From NCBI RefSeq assembly GCF_004337695.1, contig NZ_SJXJ01000010.1:62001-126000 (forward strand): a DNA stretch of 64,000 nt, in the 5' to 3' direction. This stretch comes from Tenacibaculum sp. M341 (GTDB lineage Bacteria > Bacteroidota > Bacteroidia > Flavobacteriales > Flavobacteriaceae). Below the pieces are notes generated by a model. The model did no database searches. It saw only the letters and a program-made list of their open reading frames with translations, and was not told where the DNA came from. Every line of letters begins with the position of its first letter. Positions within the stretch are counted from its first letter, which is position 1. The translations under genes were made by a program, and so were the position numbers. This document shows, piece by piece, positions 24,581-33,543 of this stretch.

Positions 24581-24615
24581 AAGCCTGTATCAACAAATTG
24601 ATACAGGCTTTTTTA
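24581..24615 (+). terminator. Attenuator terminator 2
   Basis: Dyad AAGCCTGTATCAA (24581-24593) / TTGATACAGGCTT (24598-24610) runs into TTTTTTATTTT. It is the terminator half of the second attenuator. Confidence 0.85.
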
Positions 24616-24675
24616 TTTTAATGAATATGGTAAAATAAAAACATTTAAAATGTTGATTTTCAAAAAGTTATAAAA

Positions 24676-24747
24676 ATGTTTAATCTCCTGAAAATCATTA
24701 TAAAAGCATTTAGTAAAAAGAATAAAAAAACAATAAAATTAATTTAG
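24676..24747 (+). CDS. Candidate third small ORF before ilvE
   Basis: A 23-codon frame (MFNLLKIIIKAFSKKNKKTI then KLI) ends 20 bp before the ilvE start. It begins with Leu and Ile codons but is not as enriched as the two leaders and no hairpin follows. It could couple translation to ilvE or be chance. Confidence 0.3.
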   Translation: MFNLLKIIIKAFSKKNKKTIKLI

Positions 24748-24767
24748 AATCATAAAAAGTAATTAGC

Positions 24768-25655
24768 ATGTATTTCAACGATCAAAGTATAGTTTTTTAC
24801 AACGGAAAATTTATCAAAGCAAAAGATGCCACAGCAAATGTGTATAGTCAAAGTTTACATTATGGAAACGGAGTTTTTGAAGGTATAAGAGCTTACAATA
24901 CCGAAAATGGAGCTAAAATATTTAAATCTTTTGAGCATTACAAAAGATTAAAGCACGGAGCAGAGGTCATGAATATTCAGTTTAACTATACTGAAGATGA
25001 GTTGACAGAAATTACGTATGAGTTATTAAAACGTAATGAATTAAAAGATGCTTACATCCGTCCGTTGATTACTACAGGAGCTAATATGAGTTTGTTAACT
25101 TCTACAGAAACAAACTTAATGATTCAATGTTGGGAGTGGGGAAAATACATGGGAGATAAGCTATTACGTGTAAAAACATCAAAGTTTCAACGCCCAAACC
25201 CAAACTCTTGTTTTGTTGAAACTAAAGTTACTGGTCATTATGTCAATTCTATTTTATCAACAAACGAAGCAAAAGCAGCGGGTTACGATGAAGCATTATT
25301 GTTAGATATGAATGGGAATGTAGCAGAATGTTCTGGTGCTAATGTTTTTATGGAAAAAGATGGGAAACTTTACACGCCACCAAGAGGACATATTATGGCT
25401 GGAATTACAAGAGCTACGGTTTTAGAGCTGTGTAAAGAAGAAGGAATTTCTGTAGAAGAAAAGCATTTCACTTTAGAAGAATTAAAACAAGCAGATTCTT
25501 GCTTTTTTACAGGGACAGCAGCAGAAGTGGTGGGATTACAATCACTAGACGAGTATCATTTTCCTCTTGAATGGGAAAACTCTCAAGGATATAAATTAAT
25601 GAAATTATACAAAGACGAAGTTTTAGACGTAAGAAAAAAAGCGAAAGCAGTATAA
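24768..25655 (+). CDS. ilvE: Branched-chain amino acid aminotransferase
   Basis: The 295-residue class IV PLP enzyme shows SQSLHYGNGVFEGIRAYNTE near the start, the PLP Lys in VETKVTGHYVNSILSTNEAK and DMNGNVAECSGANVFMEKDG. It performs the last step of Val, Ile and Leu synthesis and the first step of their breakdown. It is the first structural gene after the tandem attenuators and 3 bp before ilvD, so it is co-transcribed with the pathway. The length fits the family (about 300). Confidence 0.95.
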   Translation: MYFNDQSIVFYNGKFIKAKDATANVYSQSLHYGNGVFEGIRAYNTENGAKIFKSFEHYKRLKHGAEVMNIQFNYTEDELTEITYELLKRNELKDAYIRPLITTGANMSLLTSTETNLMIQCWEWGKYMGDKLLRVKTSKFQRPNPNSCFVETKVTGHYVNSILSTNEAKAAGYDEALLLDMNGNVAECSGANVFMEKDGKLYTPPRGHIMAGITRATVLELCKEEGISVEEKHFTLEELKQADSCFFTGTAAEVVGLQSLDEYHFPLEWENSQGYKLMKLYKDEVLDVRKKAKAV

Positions 25656-25658
25656 AAC

Positions 25659-27335
25659 ATGGAATTAAATAAATTTAGTAAACGAGTAACACAAGATGAA
25701 ACGCAACCGGCAGCACAAGCAATGTTGCATGCTCTTGGATTATCTAGAGAAGATTTAAAAAAGCCATTTATAGGAATAGCAAGTACTGGGTACGAAGGAA
25801 ACCCATGTAATATGCATTTAAATGATTTGGCTAAACTAGTTAAAAAAGGAACTCAAAATGTAGATTTAGTCGGGTTGATTTTTAATACTATTGGTGTTTC
25901 TGATGGAATTTCTATGGGAACTCCAGGTATGCGTTACTCATTGCCTTCTAGAGATGTAATTGCAGATTCTATGGAAACTGTAGTACAAGCAATGTCGTAC
26001 GACGGTTTGGTAACTGTGGTAGGTTGCGATAAGAATATGCCAGGAGCTTTAATGGCTATGTTACGATTAAATCGTCCTTCAGTATTAGTGTACGGAGGAA
26101 CTATCGCTTCTGGGTGTCATGAAGGTCAAAAATTAGATATTGTTTCTGCTTTTGAAGCTTGGGGAGGTAAAGTAGCCGGAACCGTAACACAAGAGCACTA
26201 TCAAAATGTAATAGAAAAAGCAATTCCAGGTGCAGGTGCTTGTGGAGGAATGTATACCGCTAATACTATGGCTTCTGCAATAGAAGCTCTAGGAATGAGT
26301 TTACCATACAATTCTTCAAATCCTGCTATAAGTAATAATAAAGAAGAAGAATCGGTAAAAGCAGGAGAAGCTTTACGTGTTTTATTGGAAAAAGATATCA
26401 AACCATCTGATATTGTAACAAGAAAATCATTAGAAAATGCAATTCGCTTAGTTACAATTATGGGAGGTTCTACCAATGCAGTGTTACACTTTTTAGCTAT
26501 TGCAAAAGCTGCCAATGTAGATTTTACATTAAAAGATTTTCAAATGATTTCTGATGAAACTCCATTCTTAGCAGATTTGAAACCAAGTGGTAAGTATTTA
26601 ATGGAAGATGTGCATAGAGTAGGAGGTACACCAGCAGTTTTAAAATATTTATTAGAGAAAAAATTATTACACGGTGATTGTTTAACAGTTACGGGTAAAA
26701 CATTAGCCGAAAATCTAGCCGATGTTCCGAGTTTAACATCAGGACAAGAAGTTATAAAATCAATAAATAATCCTATCAAAGAAACAGGACACCTAAGAAT
26801 GTTATATGGAAACTTAGCAAAAGATGGTTCTGTAGCAAAAATAACAGGAAAAGAAGGATTGTTTTTTAAAGGAAAAGCCAAAGTTTTTGAAGGTGAGTTT
26901 GAAGTAAATGATGGTATAAGAGATGGTAAAGTACAAAAAGGAGATGTTGTGGTAATTCGTTACGAAGGACCAAAAGGAGGACCAGGAATGCCAGAAATGT
27001 TAAAGCCTACAGCTGCTATTATGGGAGCAGGTTTAGGGCAAGATGTGGCGTTAATTACAGATGGTCGTTTCTCAGGAGGAACTCACGGATTTGTTGTAGG
27101 ACATATTACTCCAGAAGCACAAGAAGGAGGAGCAATTGCGTTGGTGAAAGATGGAGATATAATTTCTATTAACGCACAAACAAACACTATAAATTTAGAA
27201 GTGTCTGAGGAAGAATTAAAACGAAGAAAGGAAGAATGGGTGGCACCACCTTTAAAAGTACAAAGAGGTGTGTTATATAAATATGCAAGAACGGTAGCAT
27301 CTGCTTCTAACGGATGTGTAACAGATGAATTTTAA
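25659..27335 (+). CDS. ilvD: Dihydroxy-acid dehydratase
   Basis: The 558-residue IlvD/Edd enzyme dehydrates dihydroxy-isovalerate and -methylvalerate. The iron-sulfur ligand motifs are present: [18 protein letters not shown] and [17 protein letters not shown]. The C-terminal motif [20 protein letters not shown] is typical. It starts 3 bp after ilvE and 12 bp before ilvB. Length is the usual 550-560. Confidence 0.97.
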   Translation: MELNKFSKRVTQDETQPAAQAMLHALGLSREDLKKPFIGIASTGYEGNPCNMHLNDLAKLVKKGTQNVDLVGLIFNTIGVSDGISMGTPGMRYSLPSRDVIADSMETVVQAMSYDGLVTVVGCDKNMPGALMAMLRLNRPSVLVYGGTIASGCHEGQKLDIVSAFEAWGGKVAGTVTQEHYQNVIEKAIPGAGACGGMYTANTMASAIEALGMSLPYNSSNPAISNNKEEESVKAGEALRVLLEKDIKPSDIVTRKSLENAIRLVTIMGGSTNAVLHFLAIAKAANVDFTLKDFQMISDETPFLADLKPSGKYLMEDVHRVGGTPAVLKYLLEKKLLHGDCLTVTGKTLAENLADVPSLTSGQEVIKSINNPIKETGHLRMLYGNLAKDGSVAKITGKEGLFFKGKAKVFEGEFEVNDGIRDGKVQKGDVVVIRYEGPKGGPGMPEMLKPTAAIMGAGLGQDVALITDGRFSGGTHGFVVGHITPEAQEGGAIALVKDGDIISINAQTNTINLEVSEEELKRRKEEWVAPPLKVQRGVLYKYARTVASASNGCVTDEF

Positions 27336-27347
27336 AAAACGCGTCAG

Positions 27348-29081
27348 ATGAAAACTAAAATAAAAGAACAACAAGAGAAAAAAACAAAAGTAAGTATAAC
27401 AATGACTGGAGCGGAAGCTGTAATACATTGTTTATTAGCAGAAGGAGTTGATTTGTTATACGGATATCCGGGTGGAGCAATTATGCCAGTGTATGATGAA
27501 TTGTATAAATATCAAGATAAATTACATCATGTATTAACTCGTCACGAGCAAGGTGCAACACATGCTGCACAAGGGTATGCGAGAGCTACAGGAAAAGTAG
27601 GAGTAGCAATGGCTACTTCTGGACCAGGAGCTACAAATTTAATTACAGGTATTGCGGATGCTCAAATAGATTCTACACCAATGGTTTGTATTACAGGTCA
27701 GGTTGCAGAACATTTATTAGGAACAGATGCTTTTCAAGAAACCGATATTGTAGGTATTTCTACACCAGTAACAAAGTGGAATTATCAAATAACGAAAGCT
27801 TCTGAAATTCCAGAGGTATTTGCCAAAGCATTTTATATAGCTCGTTTTGGTAGACCAGGACCTGTATTAATTGATATTACTAAGAATGCGCAGTTTGAGG
27901 CTTTTGAGTTTTCATACAAAGAATGTACATCTGTTCGTAGTTATAAACCTGTACCAACGCTGAATTTTGATAAAGTTAAAGAGGCTGCAAGTTTGATTAA
28001 TCAAGCTAAAAAACCAATGGTTGTTTTTGGTCAGGGAGTTATTTTAGGAGAAGCAGAAAATGAATTTAAAGCATTTATAGAAAAAGCAGGTTTACCTTCT
28101 GCTTGGACTATTTTAGGATTGTCCGCATTACCAACCTCTCACGAGTTAAATGTAGGAATGGTAGGTATGCATGGTAATTACGGCCCTAATGTATTAACCA
28201 ATCAGTGTGATGTTTTAATTGCAGTAGGGATGCGTTTTGATGATAGAGTTACAGGGAGTTTAAATACTTATGCAAAGCAAGCAAAAGTTATTCATTTTGA
28301 AATTGATCCAGCAGAAATAGATAAAAATGTACAAACAGATGTAGCTGTTTTAGGAAACGCTAAAGAAAGTTTGCAAGCTATTTTACCATACATTCAAGAA
28401 AATAATCATCAAGAATGGTTACAAGAATTTAGAGATCATGATAAAGTAGAGTTTGATAAAGTTATTAAAGATGCTTTATATCCTGAAAAAGATGGAATTA
28501 CTATGGGAGAAGTAATGAAAGAAATTAATTACGCTTCAAAAGGTGATGCAATTATTGTTTCAGATGTAGGACAGCATCAAATGTTTGCTTGTCGTTATGC
28601 CGAGTTCAATCAAACTAAAAGTAACATAACTTCAGGAGGTTTAGGTACTATGGGATTTGCATTACCAGCAGCTATAGGAGCTAAAATGGGAACACCAGAA
28701 CGTGAGGTGGTTGCTGTAATTGGAGATGGAGGTTATCAAATGACTATTCAAGAGTTAGGAACCATTTTACAAACAAAAGCAGCAGTAAAAATTGTGGTAT
28801 TGAATAATGAATACTTAGGAATGGTTCGCCAATGGCAGCAGTTATTTTTTGATAAAAGATATGCATCTACAGAAATGGTAAATCCTGACTTTATAACCAT
28901 TGCTAAAGGATATCACATAAAAGCAAATAGAGTAACAAATAGAGAAGATTTGGCAGTATCTGTTAAAGAAATGATGGAGTCAGATGAAGCATATTTCTTA
29001 GAAGTATGTGTAGAGAAAGAAGATAATGTATTTCCAATGATACCAACAGGATCATCAGTTTCAGATATAAGATTAGAGTAG
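27348..29081 (+). CDS. ilvB: Acetolactate synthase large subunit
   Basis: The 577-residue thiamine-diphosphate enzyme condenses pyruvate with pyruvate or 2-oxobutyrate. It shows YPGGAIMPVYDELY with the catalytic Glu in RHEQGATHAAQGYARATGKV, a central FAD-like domain, and the TPP/Mg motif GDGGYQMTIQELGTILQT ending NNEYLGMVRQW. It precedes its regulatory subunit by 2 bp. Confidence 0.97.
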   Translation: MKTKIKEQQEKKTKVSITMTGAEAVIHCLLAEGVDLLYGYPGGAIMPVYDELYKYQDKLHHVLTRHEQGATHAAQGYARATGKVGVAMATSGPGATNLITGIADAQIDSTPMVCITGQVAEHLLGTDAFQETDIVGISTPVTKWNYQITKASEIPEVFAKAFYIARFGRPGPVLIDITKNAQFEAFEFSYKECTSVRSYKPVPTLNFDKVKEAASLINQAKKPMVVFGQGVILGEAENEFKAFIEKAGLPSAWTILGLSALPTSHELNVGMVGMHGNYGPNVLTNQCDVLIAVGMRFDDRVTGSLNTYAKQAKVIHFEIDPAEIDKNVQTDVAVLGNAKESLQAILPYIQENNHQEWLQEFRDHDKVEFDKVIKDALYPEKDGITMGEVMKEINYASKGDAIIVSDVGQHQMFACRYAEFNQTKSNITSGGLGTMGFALPAAIGAKMGTPEREVVAVIGDGGYQMTIQELGTILQTKAAVKIVVLNNEYLGMVRQWQQLFFDKRYASTEMVNPDFITIAKGYHIKANRVTNREDLAVSVKEMMESDEAYFLEVCVEKEDNVFPMIPTGSSVSDIRLE

Positions 29082-29083
29082 TT

Positions 29084-29611
29084 ATGAAGGCAAAACAAAC
29101 ATATACAATATCAATATATACAGAAAATAATGTAGGATTGTTAAATAGAATTTCTGCAATATTTCAAAGAAGACATTTAAACATTGAAAGTGTTAACGTA
29201 TCTAAGTCAGAAATTAAAAGTGTATCAAGATTTACGCTTTTAGTAAAGTTAACTGAAGATGATGTAAAAAAGATTATTGGACAAATAGAAAAACAGGTTG
29301 AAGTAATAAAGGCTTTCTTCCATTTAGAAGAAGAAACTGTGTATCAAGAGTCTTGCTTGTTTAAATTAAGTTCTGATTTATTAATTGAAAATGATGAAAT
29401 TCAAATGATCATTAATCAAAGTAAATCGAGAGTTATCAATATAAATAAAGACTTTTTTGTATTAGAAAAGTCAGGTTCAAAAGAAGAAGTAGAAGAATTG
29501 TATCACATTTTAGATAAACACGGAATTATGCAATTTGTTCGTTCAGGTCGTATTGCGGTGACAAAAGAAGAAATGCCAGTATCAGAATTATTAGAATCAA
29601 TTAAACAATAG
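29084..29611 (+). CDS. ilvN: Acetolactate synthase small (regulatory) subunit
   Basis: The 175-residue protein has an N-terminal ACT domain (TISIYTENNVGLLNRISAIF, then RRHLNIESVNVSKSE) and a C-terminal domain. It confers valine feedback on IlvB. The length is that of the long form (IlvH-like). It sits 2 bp after ilvB. Confidence 0.93.
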   Translation: MKAKQTYTISIYTENNVGLLNRISAIFQRRHLNIESVNVSKSEIKSVSRFTLLVKLTEDDVKKIIGQIEKQVEVIKAFFHLEEETVYQESCLFKLSSDLLIENDEIQMIINQSKSRVININKDFFVLEKSGSKEEVEELYHILDKHGIMQFVRSGRIAVTKEEMPVSELLESIKQ

Positions 29612-29713
29612 TGATTATTAGTACATAGTAGTGAGAATTTAGAAGTACAATATTCAATTTCAGACTACTAATAACTTAAATAAAATATTTTATAAAGAAA
29701 TTAAAATAACATC

Positions 29714-29761
29714 ATGAAAAATTATTTCAATCAACTGTCAAAAATGTTAGCGCAGCTGTAG
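29714..29761 (+). pseudogene. Vestigial ilvC 5' end
   Basis: The frame MKNYFNQLSKMLAQL then TAG matches the start of IlvC ([20 protein letters not shown]). The DNA AATTATTTCAATCAACTGTC (29720-29739) is identical to 30633-30652 in ilvC. It is a relic of the original ilvC start, left when the methyltransferase gene was inserted with a duplication of the ilvC 5' end. Confidence 0.8.
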
Positions 29762-29762
29762 T

Positions 29763-30596
29763 ATGAAAAACACTATTAACATACATGATACTGCTTTTAT
29801 GACTTCTATGTTTAGAGCAATGAATGAGCCATTAAGTAATGATTCTTTCTCTAAACTATGGAGCAATGCCAACACAAAAATGTGGGTAGATGCTTATTTA
29901 AAAGAAGTTTCTGAAGAGGAAGTAAAAACGCATTGTGTACGTAATAGATTTTTTCTAGAAAAAATTAAAGAATTATCAAAGAATAATAAAATAGATCTTG
30001 TTATAAACTTTGGAGCAGGTTTTAGTATGTATCCTTTTTTATTGAATGAATCCTTAGCGCATATTGAGATAGATACATCAGAAATAATAGCACTAAAAAA
30101 GCAAAAGATTTCTGACTGGATGGAGAAAGGAATATTGCCTAAAAGGAATATACATTTTATAAAAGCTAATTTTAGTAAAAATTATGAGAAAAAGTTATTC
30201 GGTAAATTGGAAGTATTAATAAAAGGGAAATCCTTATTTGTTTTAATTGAAGGCGTACTATTCTTTTTGAACAAGAATGAATCGGAAAAAATATTCAGTT
30301 TTTTCGATAAAATTCAGTGTAAAGGAGATTATATAGGCTCGGTTTCTTTCAATCATTCTATAAGAAATACAAGAGCATTCAAAAGATTGATACACTTTTT
30401 TAATAAAAAAATAGTAGCAACTTCGGCAGAAAACTATTTAACATTAAACAATAGTTTTTATACCGAAAAATCATCATACAAAATACAAGAGCATAGAGAT
30501 TACTTTATGTATTCGGAAGAATTAAATAATAAAATAGATTTAAAAGTAACAGATATTTTAAATGAAAACTATTATCTGTTACAAAAAACACAATAA
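29763..30596 (+). CDS. SAM-dependent methyltransferase of the LCM/PPM1 type, inserted in the ilv operon
   Basis: The 277-residue protein begins with an Asn/Lys-rich region and then VNFGAGFSMYPFLLNESLAH IEIDTSEIIALKKQKI, the SAM-binding loop and acidic motif of leucine carboxyl methyltransferase-like proteins. LFVLIEGVLFFLNKNESEKI is the typical second motif. Homologues methylate small molecules or carboxyl groups; the substrate is unknown. It has no link to branched-chain synthesis and lies between ilvN and ilvC, starting two bases after the ilvC relic's stop. It is AT-richer than its neighbours, consistent with a late insertion. Confidence 0.8.
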   Translation: MKNTINIHDTAFMTSMFRAMNEPLSNDSFSKLWSNANTKMWVDAYLKEVSEEEVKTHCVRNRFFLEKIKELSKNNKIDLVINFGAGFSMYPFLLNESLAHIEIDTSEIIALKKQKISDWMEKGILPKRNIHFIKANFSKNYEKKLFGKLEVLIKGKSLFVLIEGVLFFLNKNESEKIFSFFDKIQCKGDYIGSVSFNHSIRNTRAFKRLIHFFNKKIVATSAENYLTLNNSFYTEKSSYKIQEHRDYFMYSEELNNKIDLKVTDILNENYYLLQKTQ

Positions 30597-30623
30597 AAAG
30601 CAAGGCTTAAAACAAATACGGTT

Positions 30624-32129
30624 ATGGCAACAAATTATTTCAATCAACTGTCTTTAAGAGAACAGTTAGCACAATTAGCAAAGTGTAGATTTATGAAAAC
30701 TAGTGAGTTTTCAGAAGGAATTGCAGCATTAGAAGGTAAAAAAGTAGTTATTGTTGGTTGTGGAGCTCAAGGTTTAAATCAAGGTTTAAACATGCGTGAT
30801 TCTGGGTTAGATATTTCGTACGCATTACGTGAAGGAGCTATTAAAGAAAAACGTCAATCGTATAAAAATGCCACTGAACATAATTTTGAGGTGGGTACTT
30901 ATGAAGAATTGATTCCTTCCGCAGATTTAGTATGTAATTTAACTCCAGATAAACAACATACTAATGTGGTAAATGCCGTAATGCCTTTAATGAAAGAAGG
31001 TGCAACGTTATCTTACTCTCACGGATTTAATATTGTAGAAGAAGGAATGCAAGTGCGTAAAGATTTAACTGTAATTATGGTAGCGCCTAAATGTCCTGGG
31101 AGTGAAGTAAGAGAAGAATATAAAAGAGGTTTTGGAGTACCAACATTAATAGCAGTGCATCCAGAAAATGATCCTCAATCTAAAGGTTTAGCAGAAGCTA
31201 AAGCATATGCATTTGCAACAGGAGGACACAAAGCAGGTGTTTTAGAATCGTCTTTTGTAGCTGAAGTTAAATCAGATTTAATGGGAGAGCAAACTATTTT
31301 ATGTGGTGTTTTACAAACTGCTTCTATATTATCTTTTGATAAAATGGTAGCAGAAGGAATCGCTCCTGATTATGCGTGTAAATTGGTTCAATATGGATGG
31401 GAAACTATCACAGAAGCTTTAAAGCATGGAGGAATTACAAACATGATGGATCGTTTATCAAATTCAGCAAAAATAAAAGCATATCATTTATCAGAAGAGT
31501 TAAAAGATTTGTTACAGCCTTTGTTTAACAAGCATATGGACGATATCATGTCAGGTCATTTTTCTAAAACAATGATGGAAGACTGGGCTAAAGATGACGT
31601 AAATTTATTAACCTGGAGAGCAGCTACAGGAGAAACCAATTTTGAGAAAGCTACGGAGACTTCTTCAGAAATCACAGAACAAGAATATTTTGATAAAGGT
31701 GTTTTAATGGTGGCTTTTGTAAAAGCAGGAGTAGAGTTGGCTTTTGAAACAATGGTAGCTTCTGGTATTATTGAAGAGTCAGCATATTACGAGTCGTTAC
31801 ACGAATTACCTTTAATAGCAAATACAGTAGCTAGAAAGAAACTATTTGAAATGAATAGAATTATTTCTGATACAGCTGAATACGGATGTTATTTATTTGA
31901 TCATGCAGCAAAACCATTGTTAACTGATTTTATGAAGTCTGTAAAAACAGACATTATTGGTGAGTCATTTAAAAGTGATACATCAGTAGATAATTTAGAA
32001 TTAATAAAGGTGAATAAAGCTATAAGAAATCATCCAATAGAAAGTGTTGGAGAAGCTTTAAGAGAGGCAATGGTTTCAATGAAATCATTGAAAGAAGAAG
32101 TCAAGGAAGCAGCACCTGTTTTAGCATAA
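30624..32129 (+). CDS. ilvC: Ketol-acid reductoisomerase, class II long form
   Basis: The 501-residue protein shows the NADPH loop [20 protein letters not shown], a doubled C-terminal knotted domain and the metal-binding residues typical of the plant/enterobacterial class II enzyme (about 490 aa; class I is about 330). It converts acetolactate to dihydroxy-isovalerate. It is 27 bp after the inserted methyltransferase and 3 bp before ilvA. Confidence 0.96.
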   Translation: MATNYFNQLSLREQLAQLAKCRFMKTSEFSEGIAALEGKKVVIVGCGAQGLNQGLNMRDSGLDISYALREGAIKEKRQSYKNATEHNFEVGTYEELIPSADLVCNLTPDKQHTNVVNAVMPLMKEGATLSYSHGFNIVEEGMQVRKDLTVIMVAPKCPGSEVREEYKRGFGVPTLIAVHPENDPQSKGLAEAKAYAFATGGHKAGVLESSFVAEVKSDLMGEQTILCGVLQTASILSFDKMVAEGIAPDYACKLVQYGWETITEALKHGGITNMMDRLSNSAKIKAYHLSEELKDLLQPLFNKHMDDIMSGHFSKTMMEDWAKDDVNLLTWRAATGETNFEKATETSSEITEQEYFDKGVLMVAFVKAGVELAFETMVASGIIEESAYYESLHELPLIANTVARKKLFEMNRIISDTAEYGCYLFDHAAKPLLTDFMKSVKTDIIGESFKSDTSVDNLELIKVNKAIRNHPIESVGEALREAMVSMKSLKEEVKEAAPVLA

Positions 32130-32132
32130 TAC

Positions 32133-33407
32133 ATGAAGTCGAAATCAACAATAGAAAATACATATTTTCCAAAAATATCAGCAATAAAAAAGGCTGCCGA
32201 GGTTCTTAAAAACATAACCTCGGTAACGCCTTTACAAGAGAATTTTAATTTATCTTCTAAGTTTCAGGCAAAAATTCACTTAAAAAGAGAAGATTTACAA
32301 CAAGTTCGATCATATAAAATTAGAGGAGCTTATAATAAAATAGATTCGTTAACTAAAGAAGAATTGGTAAACGGAATTGTTTGTGCGAGTGCAGGAAATC
32401 ATGCACAAGGTGTAGCATTGGCGTGCCGCAAAAAACAAATTCACGGAACTATTTTTATGCCTGCTCCAACACCAAAACAGAAAATTGAACAAGTAAAAAT
32501 GTTTGGTGGTAATTTTGTTGATATCCAGTTGATTGGAGATACATTTGATGATGCATTTAATGCCGCTAAAAAAGAAGAATTAAAAAGCGAAAAAACGTTT
32601 GTACATCCGTTTGATGATGAAAAAATAATTGAAGGTCAGGCTACAGTAGGTTTAGAGATTATTGAACAGTCTACTGATCAGTTAGACTATGTTTTTGTGC
32701 CTGTGGGTGGTGGTGGATTAGCTTCTGGCTTGTCGAGTGTTTTTAAACAACTATCACCCCGCACAAAGATTATAGGAGTTGAACCAGTGGGAGCTCCTTC
32801 AATGAAAAAAGCAATAGCTCATAATACTAATATTAAGTTAGATCACATAGATAAGTTTATTGATGGTGCCGCTGTGCAACAAGTAGGCAGTTTAACCTAT
32901 AAAATATGTGCAGAGAACTTAGATGAAATGACCACCGTATCTGAAGGAAAAGTTTGTCAGACAATTTTAGATATGTATAATAAAGAAGCAATAGTGGTAG
33001 AGCCTGCAGGGGCTTTAACAATTAGTGTTTTAGATGCTTATAAGGAAGAAATAAAAGGAAAAAACGTAGTTTGTGTAGTAAGTGGTAGTAACAATGATAT
33101 TACCAGAACCGCAGAAATTAAAGAGCGTGCGTTATTACATGGTGGTTTAAAACATTATTTTATTGTACGTTTTCCGCAACGATCGGGTGCTTTAAAAGAG
33201 TTTGTAATGGATGTATTAGGAAAAAATGATGACATCACTTTTTTTGAATATTCTAAAAAGACCAATAGAGAAAACGGACCAGCGGTTGTTGGAATAGAGT
33301 TGGAAAAAAAGCAAGATTTAATACCGTTAATTACTAGAATGAAAGAGAGGAATTTCTTTGGAGAGTATTTAAATGATAAGCCTAATTTATTTGAATTTTT
33401 AGTTTAA
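32133..33407 (+). CDS. ilvA: Threonine dehydratase (biosynthetic)
   Basis: The 424-residue PLP enzyme makes 2-oxobutyrate for isoleucine. The PLP Lys is in REDLQQVRSYKIRGAYNKID. The Asn/Gly loop is SAGNHAQGVAL and the phosphate loop VPVGGGGLASGLS. A single ACT-like regulatory domain ends the protein (KHYFIVRFPQRSGALKEFVM), shorter than in E. coli IlvA. It is the last gene of the operon. Confidence 0.95.
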   Translation: MKSKSTIENTYFPKISAIKKAAEVLKNITSVTPLQENFNLSSKFQAKIHLKREDLQQVRSYKIRGAYNKIDSLTKEELVNGIVCASAGNHAQGVALACRKKQIHGTIFMPAPTPKQKIEQVKMFGGNFVDIQLIGDTFDDAFNAAKKEELKSEKTFVHPFDDEKIIEGQATVGLEIIEQSTDQLDYVFVPVGGGGLASGLSSVFKQLSPRTKIIGVEPVGAPSMKKAIAHNTNIKLDHIDKFIDGAAVQQVGSLTYKICAENLDEMTTVSEGKVCQTILDMYNKEAIVVEPAGALTISVLDAYKEEIKGKNVVCVVSGSNNDITRTAEIKERALLHGGLKHYFIVRFPQRSGALKEFVMDVLGKNDDITFFEYSKKTNRENGPAVVGIELEKKQDLIPLITRMKERNFFGEYLNDKPNLFEFLV

Positions 33408-33500
33408 TTTCTTTTTAAAAAAATGTTATGATTAATTAATAGTAGCTTAATTTTTACTTATTGATTTCTAAATTTTGAAAAAATATGTTTGGTGATCCAA

Positions 33501-33519
33501 ATAACAGACTATCTGTTAT
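33501..33519. promoter_or_regulatory. Palindrome in the promoter region of the T9SS nuclease gene
   Basis: ATAACAGA-CTA-TCTGTTAT lies 25 bp before the ATG at 33544. It may be an operator. No regulator gene is adjacent. Confidence 0.3.
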
Positions 33520-33543
33520 ATAACCAACCAAATATTTTTCAAA

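Noticed and set aside
26201-26515. Minus-strand frames inside ilvD and ilvB (also 26540-26881 and 28913-29098)
   Set aside because: Shadows of well-identified enzymes on the plus strand.
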